A stretch of DNA of 32,728 nucleotides from a virus. The number at the start of each line of letters is the position of its first letter. Within the stretch, counting starts at the first letter, position 1. The notes beneath the pieces are model-generated. The model did no database searches and had not been told where the DNA came from. It saw nothing but the letters and a program-made list of their open reading frames with translations. Location of the stretch: IMG/VR virus record IMGVR_UViG_3300027708_000210, positions 1 to 32,728 of that record. One strand, 5' to 3'. Shown piece by piece: positions 16,102 to 23,564 of the stretch. A program made the position numbers and the translations under genes.

Positions 16102-17748
16102 TTATGATAAATATTCAGAACAGTTCATAAATTTAATATTATTACTTCCTTGTAATGTCATAAAATTATTTTGTTTTGGTATTTTAAAATCAGTTTTCTT
16201 AACTGTCACATTTTCAGTTTTAAATATTCTGACTTTTTTCTTTTTTATATTAACAAATATTAACAAATCAACTTTAGTATATTCTTTAGCCCCCGAAGAA
16301 CCACTTATAATAAAATAATTATCTATTTCAATTTCATTAGTATATGGTTTAATTTGCCCTGTTAAAATTTTAGATTCTATATTAATAGTAGCATCAATAC
16401 CTGACATCATATCACTCGTTAATCCACCACCTGAAGTGATTGTACATGCTCCATCACCTAAATTTTCGTCAATTATTTTTTTAGCACCATCCTCATTTCT
16501 TTTACCATAACAATCAGTTGTTCTTAATATCTTCTCAATATGTTTTAAAGTATTAGAACTTTGTCTATCAAACAATCTTGATTTAATACCTTCCATTACT
16601 GAAAAGAATCTTATTAATTGTGATAAGTTTTCTTCAGGATTATCACCATAAACTATAGGTTCTTGATTTGTGTGTTTTAAATGACGATTAATATCATTAT
16701 GTATAACACAAAATGCAGAATATGATGAAGTTAAATTATTCAACAATGACCTTTTATTCTCAGCATCATATAAACCCGGCATATGTCCAACAAATAACTC
16801 ATCCTTTTCTCTCCAATTTTGGGGATATAAACCCTTTAAAAAACTATTCCAACCCTTAACATATTCTTCCTTAAATTTTTTAAGTAATTCCCTTTTTGTT
16901 TTATCCTCAGTATACGAAGGAAATAATAAACTTTTAAATATTTTTTCATCTTCGGTTGAACAAGTATGTGAGTGTCCTGTCGCCTCAAGTAATATTTCAT
17001 TCTCTTTTAACATAAGTTGTGTCATAACTGTTTCTTCGTTTATTTTGGTTTCTAATTTCATTTTGTAAAGTTTCTCAACAAATTCCCAATTTACCGCCTC
17101 CCAGAATTGTTTGATATAATCATCTCTCCTATTTCTATATTTCAAATAATAAGCATGTTCCCACAAATCTAATCCAAGAATTGGATATCCACCATCTTCA
17201 ACGTCGTTCATTAAAGGATTATCTTGGTTTGGGGTGGACATTATTTTTAATTTATTATTTTTCGTAACAATCAACCAAACCCAACCTGAACCGAATCTTT
17301 CTTTTGCGACCGTCTCAAATTTTTTCTTGAACTTGTTAAAGGTATCAAAATCTTTGTTAATCCTTTGTGAAACTAATTCTTTTGGTTTCTGTGGTGTTGG
17401 GGATAACATCTTCCAAAACAATGCGTGATTGTAAGCTCCACCAGCATTATTTCTAATGGTATTATCATACTTGCTAATAGTTTTAACAATTTGTTCTAAA
17501 TCCAAATCACCAAACTTTTCTTTTTCTAAAGCAAGATTTAATTTTTCAACATACCCTTTATAGTGTTTGTTGTAGTGAAAGTCCATAGTTTCGGGGTCAA
17601 TAAATTTCTTTAATGCCGTTTTTGCATATGGTAATTTCTCAATACCTATTTTTTTCATTTCAGTTATAAAAAATTTTTCACTATAATCTTTTTCCTTCTT
17701 AACTATTTCTTCCTCTAACTGTTCTATTCTATTAACTAAGTTTTTCAT
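16102..17748 (-). CDS. Mn/Fe superoxide dismutase fused to a long C-terminal region (possible PD-(D/E)XK nuclease)
   Basis: Residues about 35-232 are a complete Mn/Fe superoxide dismutase, which converts superoxide to oxygen and hydrogen peroxide. All four metal ligands are present: H58, H108 (in NNAGGAYNHALFW), D194 and H198 in the signature DLWEHAYYL. The GG before NH and Q175 in PNQDNPLM favour a Mn-type or cambialistic enzyme. Ordinary SODs are about 200 residues; this one is 548. It has an N-terminal coil (1-22) and about 310 further residues. In these, SGIDATIN (449-456) followed by GQIKPYT (464-470) resembles the D...QxK core of a PD-(D/E)XK nuclease, a weak call. It overlaps the metalloprotease gene by 17 bases. 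It could serve oxidative defence or be a structural reuse of the fold. Confidence 0.88.
   Translation of the reverse strand: MKNLVNRIEQLEEEIVKKEKDYSEKFFITEMKKIGIEKLPYAKTALKKFIDPETMDFHYNKHYKGYVEKLNLALEKEKFGDLDLEQIVKTISKYDNTIRNNAGGAYNHALFWKMLSPTPQKPKELVSQRINKDFDTFNKFKKKFETVAKERFGSGWVWLIVTKNNKLKIMSTPNQDNPLMNDVEDGGYPILGLDLWEHAYYLKYRNRRDDYIKQFWEAVNWEFVEKLYKMKLETKINEETVMTQLMLKENEILLEATGHSHTCSTEDEKIFKSLLFPSYTEDKTKRELLKKFKEEYVKGWNSFLKGLYPQNWREKDELFVGHMPGLYDAENKRSLLNNLTSSYSAFCVIHNDINRHLKHTNQEPIVYGDNPEENLSQLIRFFSVMEGIKSRLFDRQSSNTLKHIEKILRTTDCYGKRNEDGAKKIIDENLGDGACTITSGGGLTSDMMSGIDATINIESKILTGQIKPYTNEIEIDNYFIISGSSGAKEYTKVDLLIFVNIKKKKVRIFKTENVTVKKTDFKIPKQNNFMTLQGSNNIKFMNCSEYLS
16104..16116 (-). promoter_or_regulatory. 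TATTTAT promoter-like motif inside the end of the SOD-fusion gene
   Basis: On the minus strand this reads gaaTATTTATcat, 11 bases before ATG 16092, and also encodes the last residues (EYLS) of the preceding gene. It matches the consensus at 11 of 13 positions, but dual coding makes it weaker evidence than the intergenic copies. Confidence 0.4.
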
Positions 17749-18139
17749 GTGTCTTATATATTAAATCTGTAAATTTGGGATGGTATCTTTCAAACTTTTT
17801 AACTAATTCACCCGATAATGCGTTTGCCTCATTTTCCAAATGTCCACCAATATTTTTACCTTTCTTTTTATGCTTAATAGCGTGTTGATATTCATGTATC
17901 CATTCGTGCGCCAATGTTCTAATAATGTCTCGGTTTAATCTACCGGCAGATAATATAAAAAGTTCATGTTCATCGGTTCTTTCTCCCGTTGTCATATCTT
18001 TAATTCTATTACCTAAAAAATTTACTTTAATGTTTTTTTCTAAAGGATAATTTTTTTGAAGAAACTCAATAAATTTATTAAATAATTTATGTTCGGATTT
18101 ATCTATCCCCGACTTACTATATATTACCGAAATGTCCAT
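17732..18139 (-). CDS. Small zincin metalloprotease-like protein
   Basis: The 135-residue product has HEWIH at 78-82, the HExxH zinc and catalytic motif, inside RTLAHEWIHEYQHA, and a downstream LENEANALSG with E104 as probable third ligand. This is a gluzincin layout also seen in ImmA/IrrE-like and SprT-like families. It has no signal peptide, so it would act in the cytoplasm or virion. Proteases of this kind in phages may process virion proteins or cleave host regulators; neither is shown. It starts 11 bases after the helicase stop, right after an exact promoter motif, and overlaps the next gene by 17 bases. Confidence 0.75.
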   Translation of the reverse strand: MDISVIYSKSGIDKSEHKLFNKFIEFLQKNYPLEKNIKVNFLGNRIKDMTTGERTDEHELFILSAGRLNRDIIRTLAHEWIHEYQHAIKHKKKGKNIGGHLENEANALSGELVKKFERYHPKFTDLIYKTHEKLS

Positions 18140-18140
18140 A

Positions 18141-18153
18141 ATAATAAATATTA
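18141..18153 (-). promoter_or_regulatory. TATTTAT promoter-like motif abutting ATG 18139
   Basis: The minus strand reads TAATATTTATTAT, starting with the helicase stop codon and ending one base before the start codon. It fills the whole intergenic gap and is identical to the 13925 copy through the ATG. Confidence 0.6.
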
Positions 18154-21033
18154 AGATTTATTGTTTATTAATCTCATAATTTCCTCAACAACATCAACTT
18201 TATCCATATTATCACCCATCACTGTTTCAAAGATATTTTTCTTTTTGGATAGGATATCGTAGATAACTCCTTCTATCGTATTCTCAAAGATAGGATAATA
18301 AACTGAAACATTTGATTTTTGTCCATATCTATACGACCTGTCCTCAGCCTGGCTATGGTCTGAAGGTACAAATGATAGGTCATTCATTATAACCGCTTCA
18401 CCCGCAGTTAATGTTAAACCAACACCTGCCGCTTTAAGATTTCCAACAAATATTTTTATTTTATCATTTGTTTGGAACTCATCCACAGCGTTTTGTCTTT
18501 TAGCTTGAGAACAACTACCATCAACATAGACCGCTTTTTTTCCAAAATGCTCTACCAATTTTTGTAGGGATGCTGTGAAGTTTGTAAATATAATAACTTT
18601 CTTTCCTTGTTCCACAATATTCTCGGCAAGTTCTATTGATGACTCTATTTTTTCATCCGCAATTATCTGTCTAACTTTTGTAAGTTTGGTAAATTGTAAT
18701 GTCATAGATGATGATTCTTCAGCCTTGGTTTTATACCAATCATAATATTCGCCCATTAATTCTTCATATAATTTAGACCTTAATCTCAAATAAACGGGGG
18801 TGATAATTTTGTCAGGTAAATCTAAAACATCTTCTTTTAATCTTCTCAACACTTGTTTAGATGTTCTATCTCTAAGTTCTTCAAGATTAGAAGCCCCACT
18901 TGTATTCCATATTTTTCTATTACCCCCAACTCTAAATTGATACCCTTGACAATATCTAATAACATAAGCCATCCAATTTCCCGCAACAGGATTCTCAATT
19001 AAACTTAATAAGTTATAATAATTGATTGGCCTTGAAGTCATTGGTGTTCCCGTTAATAACCATAGTTTATCAACACTTTTGGCAAAACTATTAATTAATT
19101 TTGTTCTTTGAGCTTGAACATTTTGAAGATAGTGGGCTTCATCAATTATTATTAAATCAAAATTACATTGATAAATCGGACTATTCTCTTTGTCTTTTAT
19201 ATCATAAAAATTTTTAATAATATCGTAATTGGTAATAACAAAATCGTGTTCAGTTGAGAAGTTTTTACTTTCACATATGAAAACACTTCTATCACTATAA
19301 TTCGCAATTTCTCTTTGCCAATTTATCTTAAGGGATGCTGGACAAATAATTAAAATCTTTTTAGCTCCCGTTTCAAGTGCTGCAATAATGGTGGAGGTTG
19401 TATTATGGGTAACTATACAATGTTCCGCAACATATAGTTTGTCCGGAGAATCAACTGAAATACATACAGCATCTCCTTTCCTTTCAAATTCTATTTTTTT
19501 AATATATCTCCCAACTTTATATTTTTGTGGTTCTTTATACAATTCTTTTTTTCTTTGTAATTTGAACGGGTTCATCCCCGATTGTAATTTAATATTTACA
19601 CGATAAGCCTTTTTTCCATTTTTTTTCTCACCGTTATAAGTATATTTTGGAATTCTACTTGATTTACGAGCGATTCCTCCTAAAGTGTGAACTATTTCAA
19701 TCACATCATCTGTAAGTTGTTCGGATATTGAACAAAATTCTGTACCTAAAAATTCATTATTTTTTCTTGATTTATAACAAAAACCGTCTGTATCCATTAA
19801 TCCTTGTAAAATTAGTAACCTATTTTCTATACTTGAATATTTGTAAACATCAGGAATAAATTTTTGACTTGAGTTACAACCCATTAAGTTTAATTGTCTT
19901 AATTTATCAATTAAAGAATTTTTTCCTCTTATTTTTGTAACAATATCGTAATCACAATTATCTCCACTTGTTTTTTTAATTTCTAAATCATCTGTCAATA
20001 GTTTTTTTATTTCTTCAATTATCTCATCATCTATACTACTAAATCTTATACTTTTTGTTATTCCACCGTCACCTAATATTAATCCAAGTAAGTAAGGATG
20101 AATTGGTAATTCTTCATTATTATCAAATGTAATAGGTTTAACAATTGGTATTTGCCATTTTGATTGACCGTTACTTTGAAGATAATATGTTGATTGTAAT
20201 TTATCAAAAGAATTACTATTTCTTGTTACCTTTAACTCTTTATCTAAAAGCTGTTTTGTTGTTAAATTTAACGTTAGGGTTTTTCTACCTTTTGAGTTGT
20301 TTCCATTCGCTCTTGTTGAAACTGTCCATATGTGTTCATCACAACATAATATTGAACATCCGTCATTGAATGTTATTTTGTATAAATCTTTTAGTCCTTG
20401 TGGATAAACCCCTGTTACGTTATGTGAATTACCGTCACTACCTATTACTTTATCCCCCACTTTAATATCTCCCATTTTTTTCACTCCATCAGAGGTATAA
20501 ATTTTTGTATTTATTTCAAGAGCTTTACCCAATCCCATATCATCCGCTAATATAAATCTCTTACTACCGACCAATTTCTCAATGGCTTCTTTTTGATGAC
20601 CTAATGGGGGACGATGTTCGTATTTTGAATAATCAATCTCAACTTGTTCTACCTTATGAGCTTTAATAATTGCGTTCTTCGGTAACCAAAAATCGTGGTT
20701 TGTTTCCCCACTGAATATTTTACCCCAAATATGATATGATTTGTCTTTCTCAACCAATAATTTCTCAACCCAAACTTGTTCAGGAACTACTGTATACAAT
20801 TTTTCATCGGCAATTTTTTGAGCGAAGTAGGGGTCTAAATCAACCCATTTCTTGGCGACTTTAGGTTGGGTGTCGTGAAAATTAATTATATAATCTGATT
20901 GAGCCCGAGTGGGATAAAACTTTTTATTAACTTGTGATTGATGTTTTAATTTAAGGATATAGTTATTTGCACCCTCATAGGTGTCCAAAATTTTTAATGC
21001 GGTTCTTTCAATTAAATGAGTGGTATTTTCCAA
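18151..21033 (-). CDS. SNF2-family helicase interrupted by an intein
   Basis: The 960-residue precursor would leave 586 residues after intein removal. The helicase has an N-terminal domain (1-145), Walker A DDMGLGK (164-170) continuing after the intein with TT (545-546), DEAH at 631-634, LLTGTP (659-664), and a C-terminal RecA-like domain with VIIFTNFTASL (813-823), AGVGLTLTAG (868-877) and QAEDRSYRYGQ (895-905), all typical of SNF2 ATPases. Such phage enzymes remodel replication or recombination intermediates, as T4 UvsW does from a different family. The start is TTG (21033-21031); no in-frame ATG precedes it before an upstream stop, and the first internal Met is inside Walker A. The gene is divergent from 21082 across 48 bases. 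Loss of splicing would destroy the ATP site. Confidence 0.95.
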   Translation of the reverse strand: MENTTHLIERTALKILDTYEGANNYILKLKHQSQVNKKFYPTRAQSDYIINFHDTQPKVAKKWVDLDPYFAQKIADEKLYTVVPEQVWVEKLLVEKDKSYHIWGKIFSGETNHDFWLPKNAIIKAHKVEQVEIDYSKYEHRPPLGHQKEAIEKLVGSKRFILADDMGLGKALEINTKIYTSDGVKKMGDIKVGDKVIGSDGNSHNVTGVYPQGLKDLYKITFNDGCSILCCDEHIWTVSTRANGNNSKGRKTLTLNLTTKQLLDKELKVTRNSNSFDKLQSTYYLQSNGQSKWQIPIVKPITFDNNEELPIHPYLLGLILGDGGITKSIRFSSIDDEIIEEIKKLLTDDLEIKKTSGDNCDYDIVTKIRGKNSLIDKLRQLNLMGCNSSQKFIPDVYKYSSIENRLLILQGLMDTDGFCYKSRKNNEFLGTEFCSISEQLTDDVIEIVHTLGGIARKSSRIPKYTYNGEKKNGKKAYRVNIKLQSGMNPFKLQRKKELYKEPQKYKVGRYIKKIEFERKGDAVCISVDSPDKLYVAEHCIVTHNTTSTIIAALETGAKKILIICPASLKINWQREIANYSDRSVFICESKNFSTEHDFVITNYDIIKNFYDIKDKENSPIYQCNFDLIIIDEAHYLQNVQAQRTKLINSFAKSVDKLWLLTGTPMTSRPINYYNLLSLIENPVAGNWMAYVIRYCQGYQFRVGGNRKIWNTSGASNLEELRDRTSKQVLRRLKEDVLDLPDKIITPVYLRLRSKLYEELMGEYYDWYKTKAEESSSMTLQFTKLTKVRQIIADEKIESSIELAENIVEQGKKVIIFTNFTASLQKLVEHFGKKAVYVDGSCSQAKRQNAVDEFQTNDKIKIFVGNLKAAGVGLTLTAGEAVIMNDLSFVPSDHSQAEDRSYRYGQKSNVSVYYPIFENTIEGVIYDILSKKKNIFETVMGDNMDKVDVVEEIMRLINNKS
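19402..20523 (-). mobile_element. Class 3-like intein with LAGLIDADG homing endonuclease, in the helicase Walker A
   Basis: The intein is 374 residues (171-544 of the precursor), inserted between K170 of GLGK and T545. It begins with Ala instead of Cys or Ser and ends VTHN. It has the Trp-Cys-Thr set described for class 3 inteins: W236 in CDEHIW (block B), C524 in AVCISVDSP (block F) and T542 before HN (block G), with Thr at +1. The two endonuclease dodecapeptides are LLGLILGDGG (315-324, D322) and LQGLMDTDGF (409-418, D416), so splicing and homing functions look intact. Class 3 inteins have been linked to phages and SNF2/DnaB helicases. Boundaries come from the conserved ends and the restored GLGKTT. 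Confidence 0.95.
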
Positions 21034-21062
21034 AAATACGTTATTTATATAATAATAACAAA

Positions 21063-21080
21063 ATTATAAATATTTATCAA
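21063..21080. promoter_or_regulatory. Divergent TATTTAT motifs on one palindrome
   Basis: ATAAATATTTAT (21066-21077) is a perfect 12-base palindrome that places a TATTTAT core on both strands. One copy points to the helicase start (29 bases away) and the other ends 4 bases before ATG 21082. It is the only clear signal in the 48-base divergent gap. Confidence 0.55.
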
Positions 21081-21081
21081 T

Positions 21082-21597
21082 ATGGCAAACAATAAAGTTC
21101 CAATAACAAGGTTAGGTAAGTTCTTCGGGGCCGAAGATTATTCATTGGATATTAATATGGGTGAGGAGTGGTTGCATGGAGATATGAACTTCACATTAGT
21201 GTTGTACCGTGTTGATAGGTACAAAACAAAGACAGATGATGTGTATGGTGAAACGGTTACAGACGGAATTAAGTATTTATCACCAGTAGAATTTAAATCC
21301 TATGTTCAAGTTATGGCACCTGAAAACAAATATTTGGGTAATTCTAAAGTAGAACAATTTGAACCCGGTAACATTAAGGTATCCGTTTACCAACAACACT
21401 TAGATGAGTTAGATATTGATATTTCATATGGTGATTATTTGGGATATTATGAAACAGAAACAAGAGTTAGATATTATGTAGTTAATAATGATGGTAGGGT
21501 TGTTTCGGATAACAAACACTCATATGGAGGTGTTAGACCTTTTTATAGAACAATATTGGCATCACCTGTTAGTCAAAATGAATTTAGAGGTATATGA
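21082..21597 (+). CDS. Virion structural protein, neck/tail-type, unassigned
   Basis: The 171-residue product opens MANNKVPITRLGKFFGAEDYSLDINMGEEWLHGDMNF in broken form (MANNKVPITRLGKF, then DINMGEEWLHGDMNF) and is mixed alpha/beta, with no catalytic motif, signal or membrane segment. The middle part QVMAPENKYLGNSKV and the Tyr-rich end (YLGYYETETRVRYYVV) suit a structural role. It leads a three-gene block (stop/start overlap ATGA with the next gene) that precedes the sheath, where contractile phages usually encode neck and tail-completion proteins. The exact identity is unknown. Confidence 0.55.
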   Translation: MANNKVPITRLGKFFGAEDYSLDINMGEEWLHGDMNFTLVLYRVDRYKTKTDDVYGETVTDGIKYLSPVEFKSYVQVMAPENKYLGNSKVEQFEPGNIKVSVYQQHLDELDIDISYGDYLGYYETETRVRYYVVNNDGRVVSDNKHSYGGVRPFYRTILASPVSQNEFRGI

Positions 21598-22238
21598 GAA
21601 TACTAGTTACTGAACGACAATTAAAACTACTTGAGCAAAATAAAACACCTCAAGAACAACTTGATGATTTTAATTACCAAGAAGATAAAATTAAATCGTC
21701 ATTCACACTTAAAAAAAATGTTAAAAAATGGTTAACCCATCTTGAAAACAAATACCCTTCATTATCATTTAAATTAGAATATGGTAATGATGTTTTAATC
21801 GCTAAAGCAAAAATTAAAAATATTAACGAATCAAAAGATATATCAGATAGTCCATTAGGAAAAAGAGTTAAGGTTTATTATAACCTAAACAAACACACTT
21901 TTTCCGTGACATATAAAAGTTTAGTAATACTACATGCCGATTATGTTAAATTAAATGATGTTGAGTTTAAAGTTAGACCGGGGGGTAAAGAAAGGGTTAG
22001 AAAAGAAAAATCAAAAAATGTTCACGCATTTGTCATTGGTAATTTGATAGATTATTGTGAGTTCCCTTGTGAAAACTTACCCACAGATTCTTTAGGAAAT
22101 GTGGTAACATATAACCCATACAAATATGATACCTTTGTTTATAAAGATAGTGAGGAGCCAATTTATAACGCTAAAGAAATTGAGATGATAAATCTTAAAA
22201 ATAAATTATTCGTAATAAACGAGATAACACAAAAATAA
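21594..22238 (+). CDS. Hypothetical protein in the neck/tail block
   Basis: This 214-residue protein is Lys-rich. It begins MRILVTERQLKLLEQN, a short amphipathic N-terminus of a kind I associate with large-phage proteins and which could be a packaging or capsid-targeting tag (inference). The body has a lysine-rich middle (RPGGKERVRKEKSKNVHAF) and a CEFPCEN pair of cysteines. It has no recognised domain. It is coupled to both neighbours, starting within the previous stop (ATGA) and ending with TAATG shared with the next start. Co-expression with neck proteins is therefore certain in layout, but the function is unknown. Confidence 0.55.
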   Translation: MRILVTERQLKLLEQNKTPQEQLDDFNYQEDKIKSSFTLKKNVKKWLTHLENKYPSLSFKLEYGNDVLIAKAKIKNINESKDISDSPLGKRVKVYYNLNKHTFSVTYKSLVILHADYVKLNDVEFKVRPGGKERVRKEKSKNVHAFVIGNLIDYCEFPCENLPTDSLGNVVTYNPYKYDTFVYKDSEEPIYNAKEIEMINLKNKLFVINEITQK

Positions 22239-23278
22239 TGGGATTTCCAAAAAAAATAAAAAAAGATATTAGTTTAACCCCTCATAGAACATTGTATCCA
22301 AGAAGATTAGAATTATTGGACAAGATTAATGAGAATGGTACTTATTTACCAAAATCTATTTTACATGCTGATTTAGATAGAGGATTTTTGGATTTTGTTG
22401 TTAATGAGCTAAAAATATCTTCAGAAGGAAAAACAATACCTGTTATAGACATTTTAATCACCACTCAGAATTGGGTTCAGTTTACTCAAACTTGGGACTT
22501 CCAAGATTTAGATAAAAATACCTCACCACCGTTCATTTGTGTAATTAGAAATCCCGAAGTTAAATATGGTACAACACCATCACTACAATACACAATACCA
22601 AATAGAAGACAATTTTATTACGCCTCAGTACCTAGTTTTGACGGTAATAATTTAAATGTTGATGTTTACCAAATACCTCAACCAGTCCCTGTAGATATTA
22701 AATTCTCAGTTAAAATTATATGTAATAGAATGAGAGAACTTAATACTTTAAATAAAACAATTTTACAAAAGTTTTCTTCAAGACAGGCCTATACTCAGAT
22801 TAAAGGACACTACATTCCAATTATAATGGATAATATTTCAGACGAGTCAGTTATGGATATAGAGAAACGAAAGTTTTATATTCAAAATTACGATTTTACT
22901 ATGATGGGATTTCTAATAGATGAAGAAGAGTTTGTAGTAAAACCAGGAGTAGAAAGAGTATTAAAACTGATTGAGGTACCTAACTCTAAAAAAATTAAAG
23001 GAAAAAATAACGAAATTTCTAACCCATCTAGTTATCCTGTGGAATTTGTTTTTGAAGAAGATAAAATAATTATTGAAAAAACATTTTACAACTTAGTTAA
23101 TTTAAATTTAACCACTTCAGTAAATCTTTCAAATTATGACATATACATTAATGGTGATTTCTATGGGACAAATTTACAAAGAATTCAAATAAATAATAAT
23201 GATGTTGTTAGATTTGAAATAACACAAGAACAATTAGGTAAACCATCAAAATTATCTTTTGTGGCCAATATTGTTTAA
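22238..23278 (+). CDS. Virion structural protein, possible neck or tail-terminator type
   Basis: The 346-residue product has VPVDIKFSVKIICNRMRELN, a helix with FSSRQAYTQIKGHYIPI and then SDESVMDIEKRKFYIQNYDF, a pattern I associate with unannotated tail-completion-like proteins of large myophages. The C-terminal 90 residues (after about 255) form a separate beta-rich domain (VNLNLTTSVNLSNYDIYINGDFYG). It has no enzyme motifs. It comes just before the sheath, where T4 places neck and tail-terminator genes, but a match to T4 gp15 or gp3 cannot be shown. It shares one base with the preceding stop (TAATG). Confidence 0.55.
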   Translation: MGFPKKIKKDISLTPHRTLYPRRLELLDKINENGTYLPKSILHADLDRGFLDFVVNELKISSEGKTIPVIDILITTQNWVQFTQTWDFQDLDKNTSPPFICVIRNPEVKYGTTPSLQYTIPNRRQFYYASVPSFDGNNLNVDVYQIPQPVPVDIKFSVKIICNRMRELNTLNKTILQKFSSRQAYTQIKGHYIPIIMDNISDESVMDIEKRKFYIQNYDFTMMGFLIDEEEFVVKPGVERVLKLIEVPNSKKIKGKNNEISNPSSYPVEFVFEEDKIIIEKTFYNLVNLNLTTSVNLSNYDIYINGDFYGTNLQRIQINNNDVVRFEITQEQLGKPSKLSFVANIV

Positions 23279-23436
23279 TTCTCTCCGTAAATATCTTTCT
23301 TATCTTTACACTTTTCTATAATCAAATTCTCAAGAAATTTGTAAATTTTAATTCCTTTTTTATCACAATATTTTTTTAATATATCGTGAGCTTCAATAGA
23401 AATCTTAAGATTTTTTATTTTTTTCTTTTCTTCCAT
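23275..23436 (-). CDS. Small ribbon-helix-helix-like protein (53 aa)
   Basis: I start it at ATG 23436 (53 residues); a longer reading to 23637 would overlap the sheath start and adds a hydrophobic lead unlike a DNA-binding protein. The Lys-rich N-terminus MEEKKKIKN is followed by a strand LKISIE, helix AHDILKKYCDKKG and helix IYKFLENLIIEKC, a strand-helix-helix pattern similar to the 52-residue protein at 13939. It is convergent with the preceding gene (4-base overlap) and divergent from the sheath gene. An inverted repeat lies just upstream and could be its operator. It is probably a small regulator. Confidence 0.55.
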   Translation of the reverse strand: MEEKKKIKNLKISIEAHDILKKYCDKKGIKIYKFLENLIIEKCKDKKDIYGEN

Positions 23437-23446
23437 AATAATGATA

Positions 23447-23475
23447 GGCAGAAAAAAGTAAGAAAATAATCTGCC
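23447..23475. promoter_or_regulatory. Inverted repeat in the sheath / RHH divergent gap
   Basis: GGCAGA (23447-23452) is mirrored by TCTGCC (23470-23475), 17 bases apart, in otherwise very AT-rich DNA, 10 bases upstream of the small ribbon-helix-helix-like gene. This is plausible as a dimer-binding operator; no T-run follows a tight stem, so it is unlikely to be a terminator. Confidence 0.4.
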
Positions 23476-23521
23476 ATAATATAAATATCTTTTACAAAGT
23501 AAAGTTTTTTCATAAAAAAAC

Positions 23522-23534
23522 AAATATTTATGAT
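23522..23534 (+). promoter_or_regulatory. TATTTAT promoter-like motif before the tail sheath
   Basis: The sequence aaaTATTTATgat lies 30 bases before ATG 23565 and matches the consensus at 11 of 13 positions. Confidence 0.5.
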
Positions 23535-23564
23535 AAAATAAATCATTAAAGTAAATTAAGAGTA

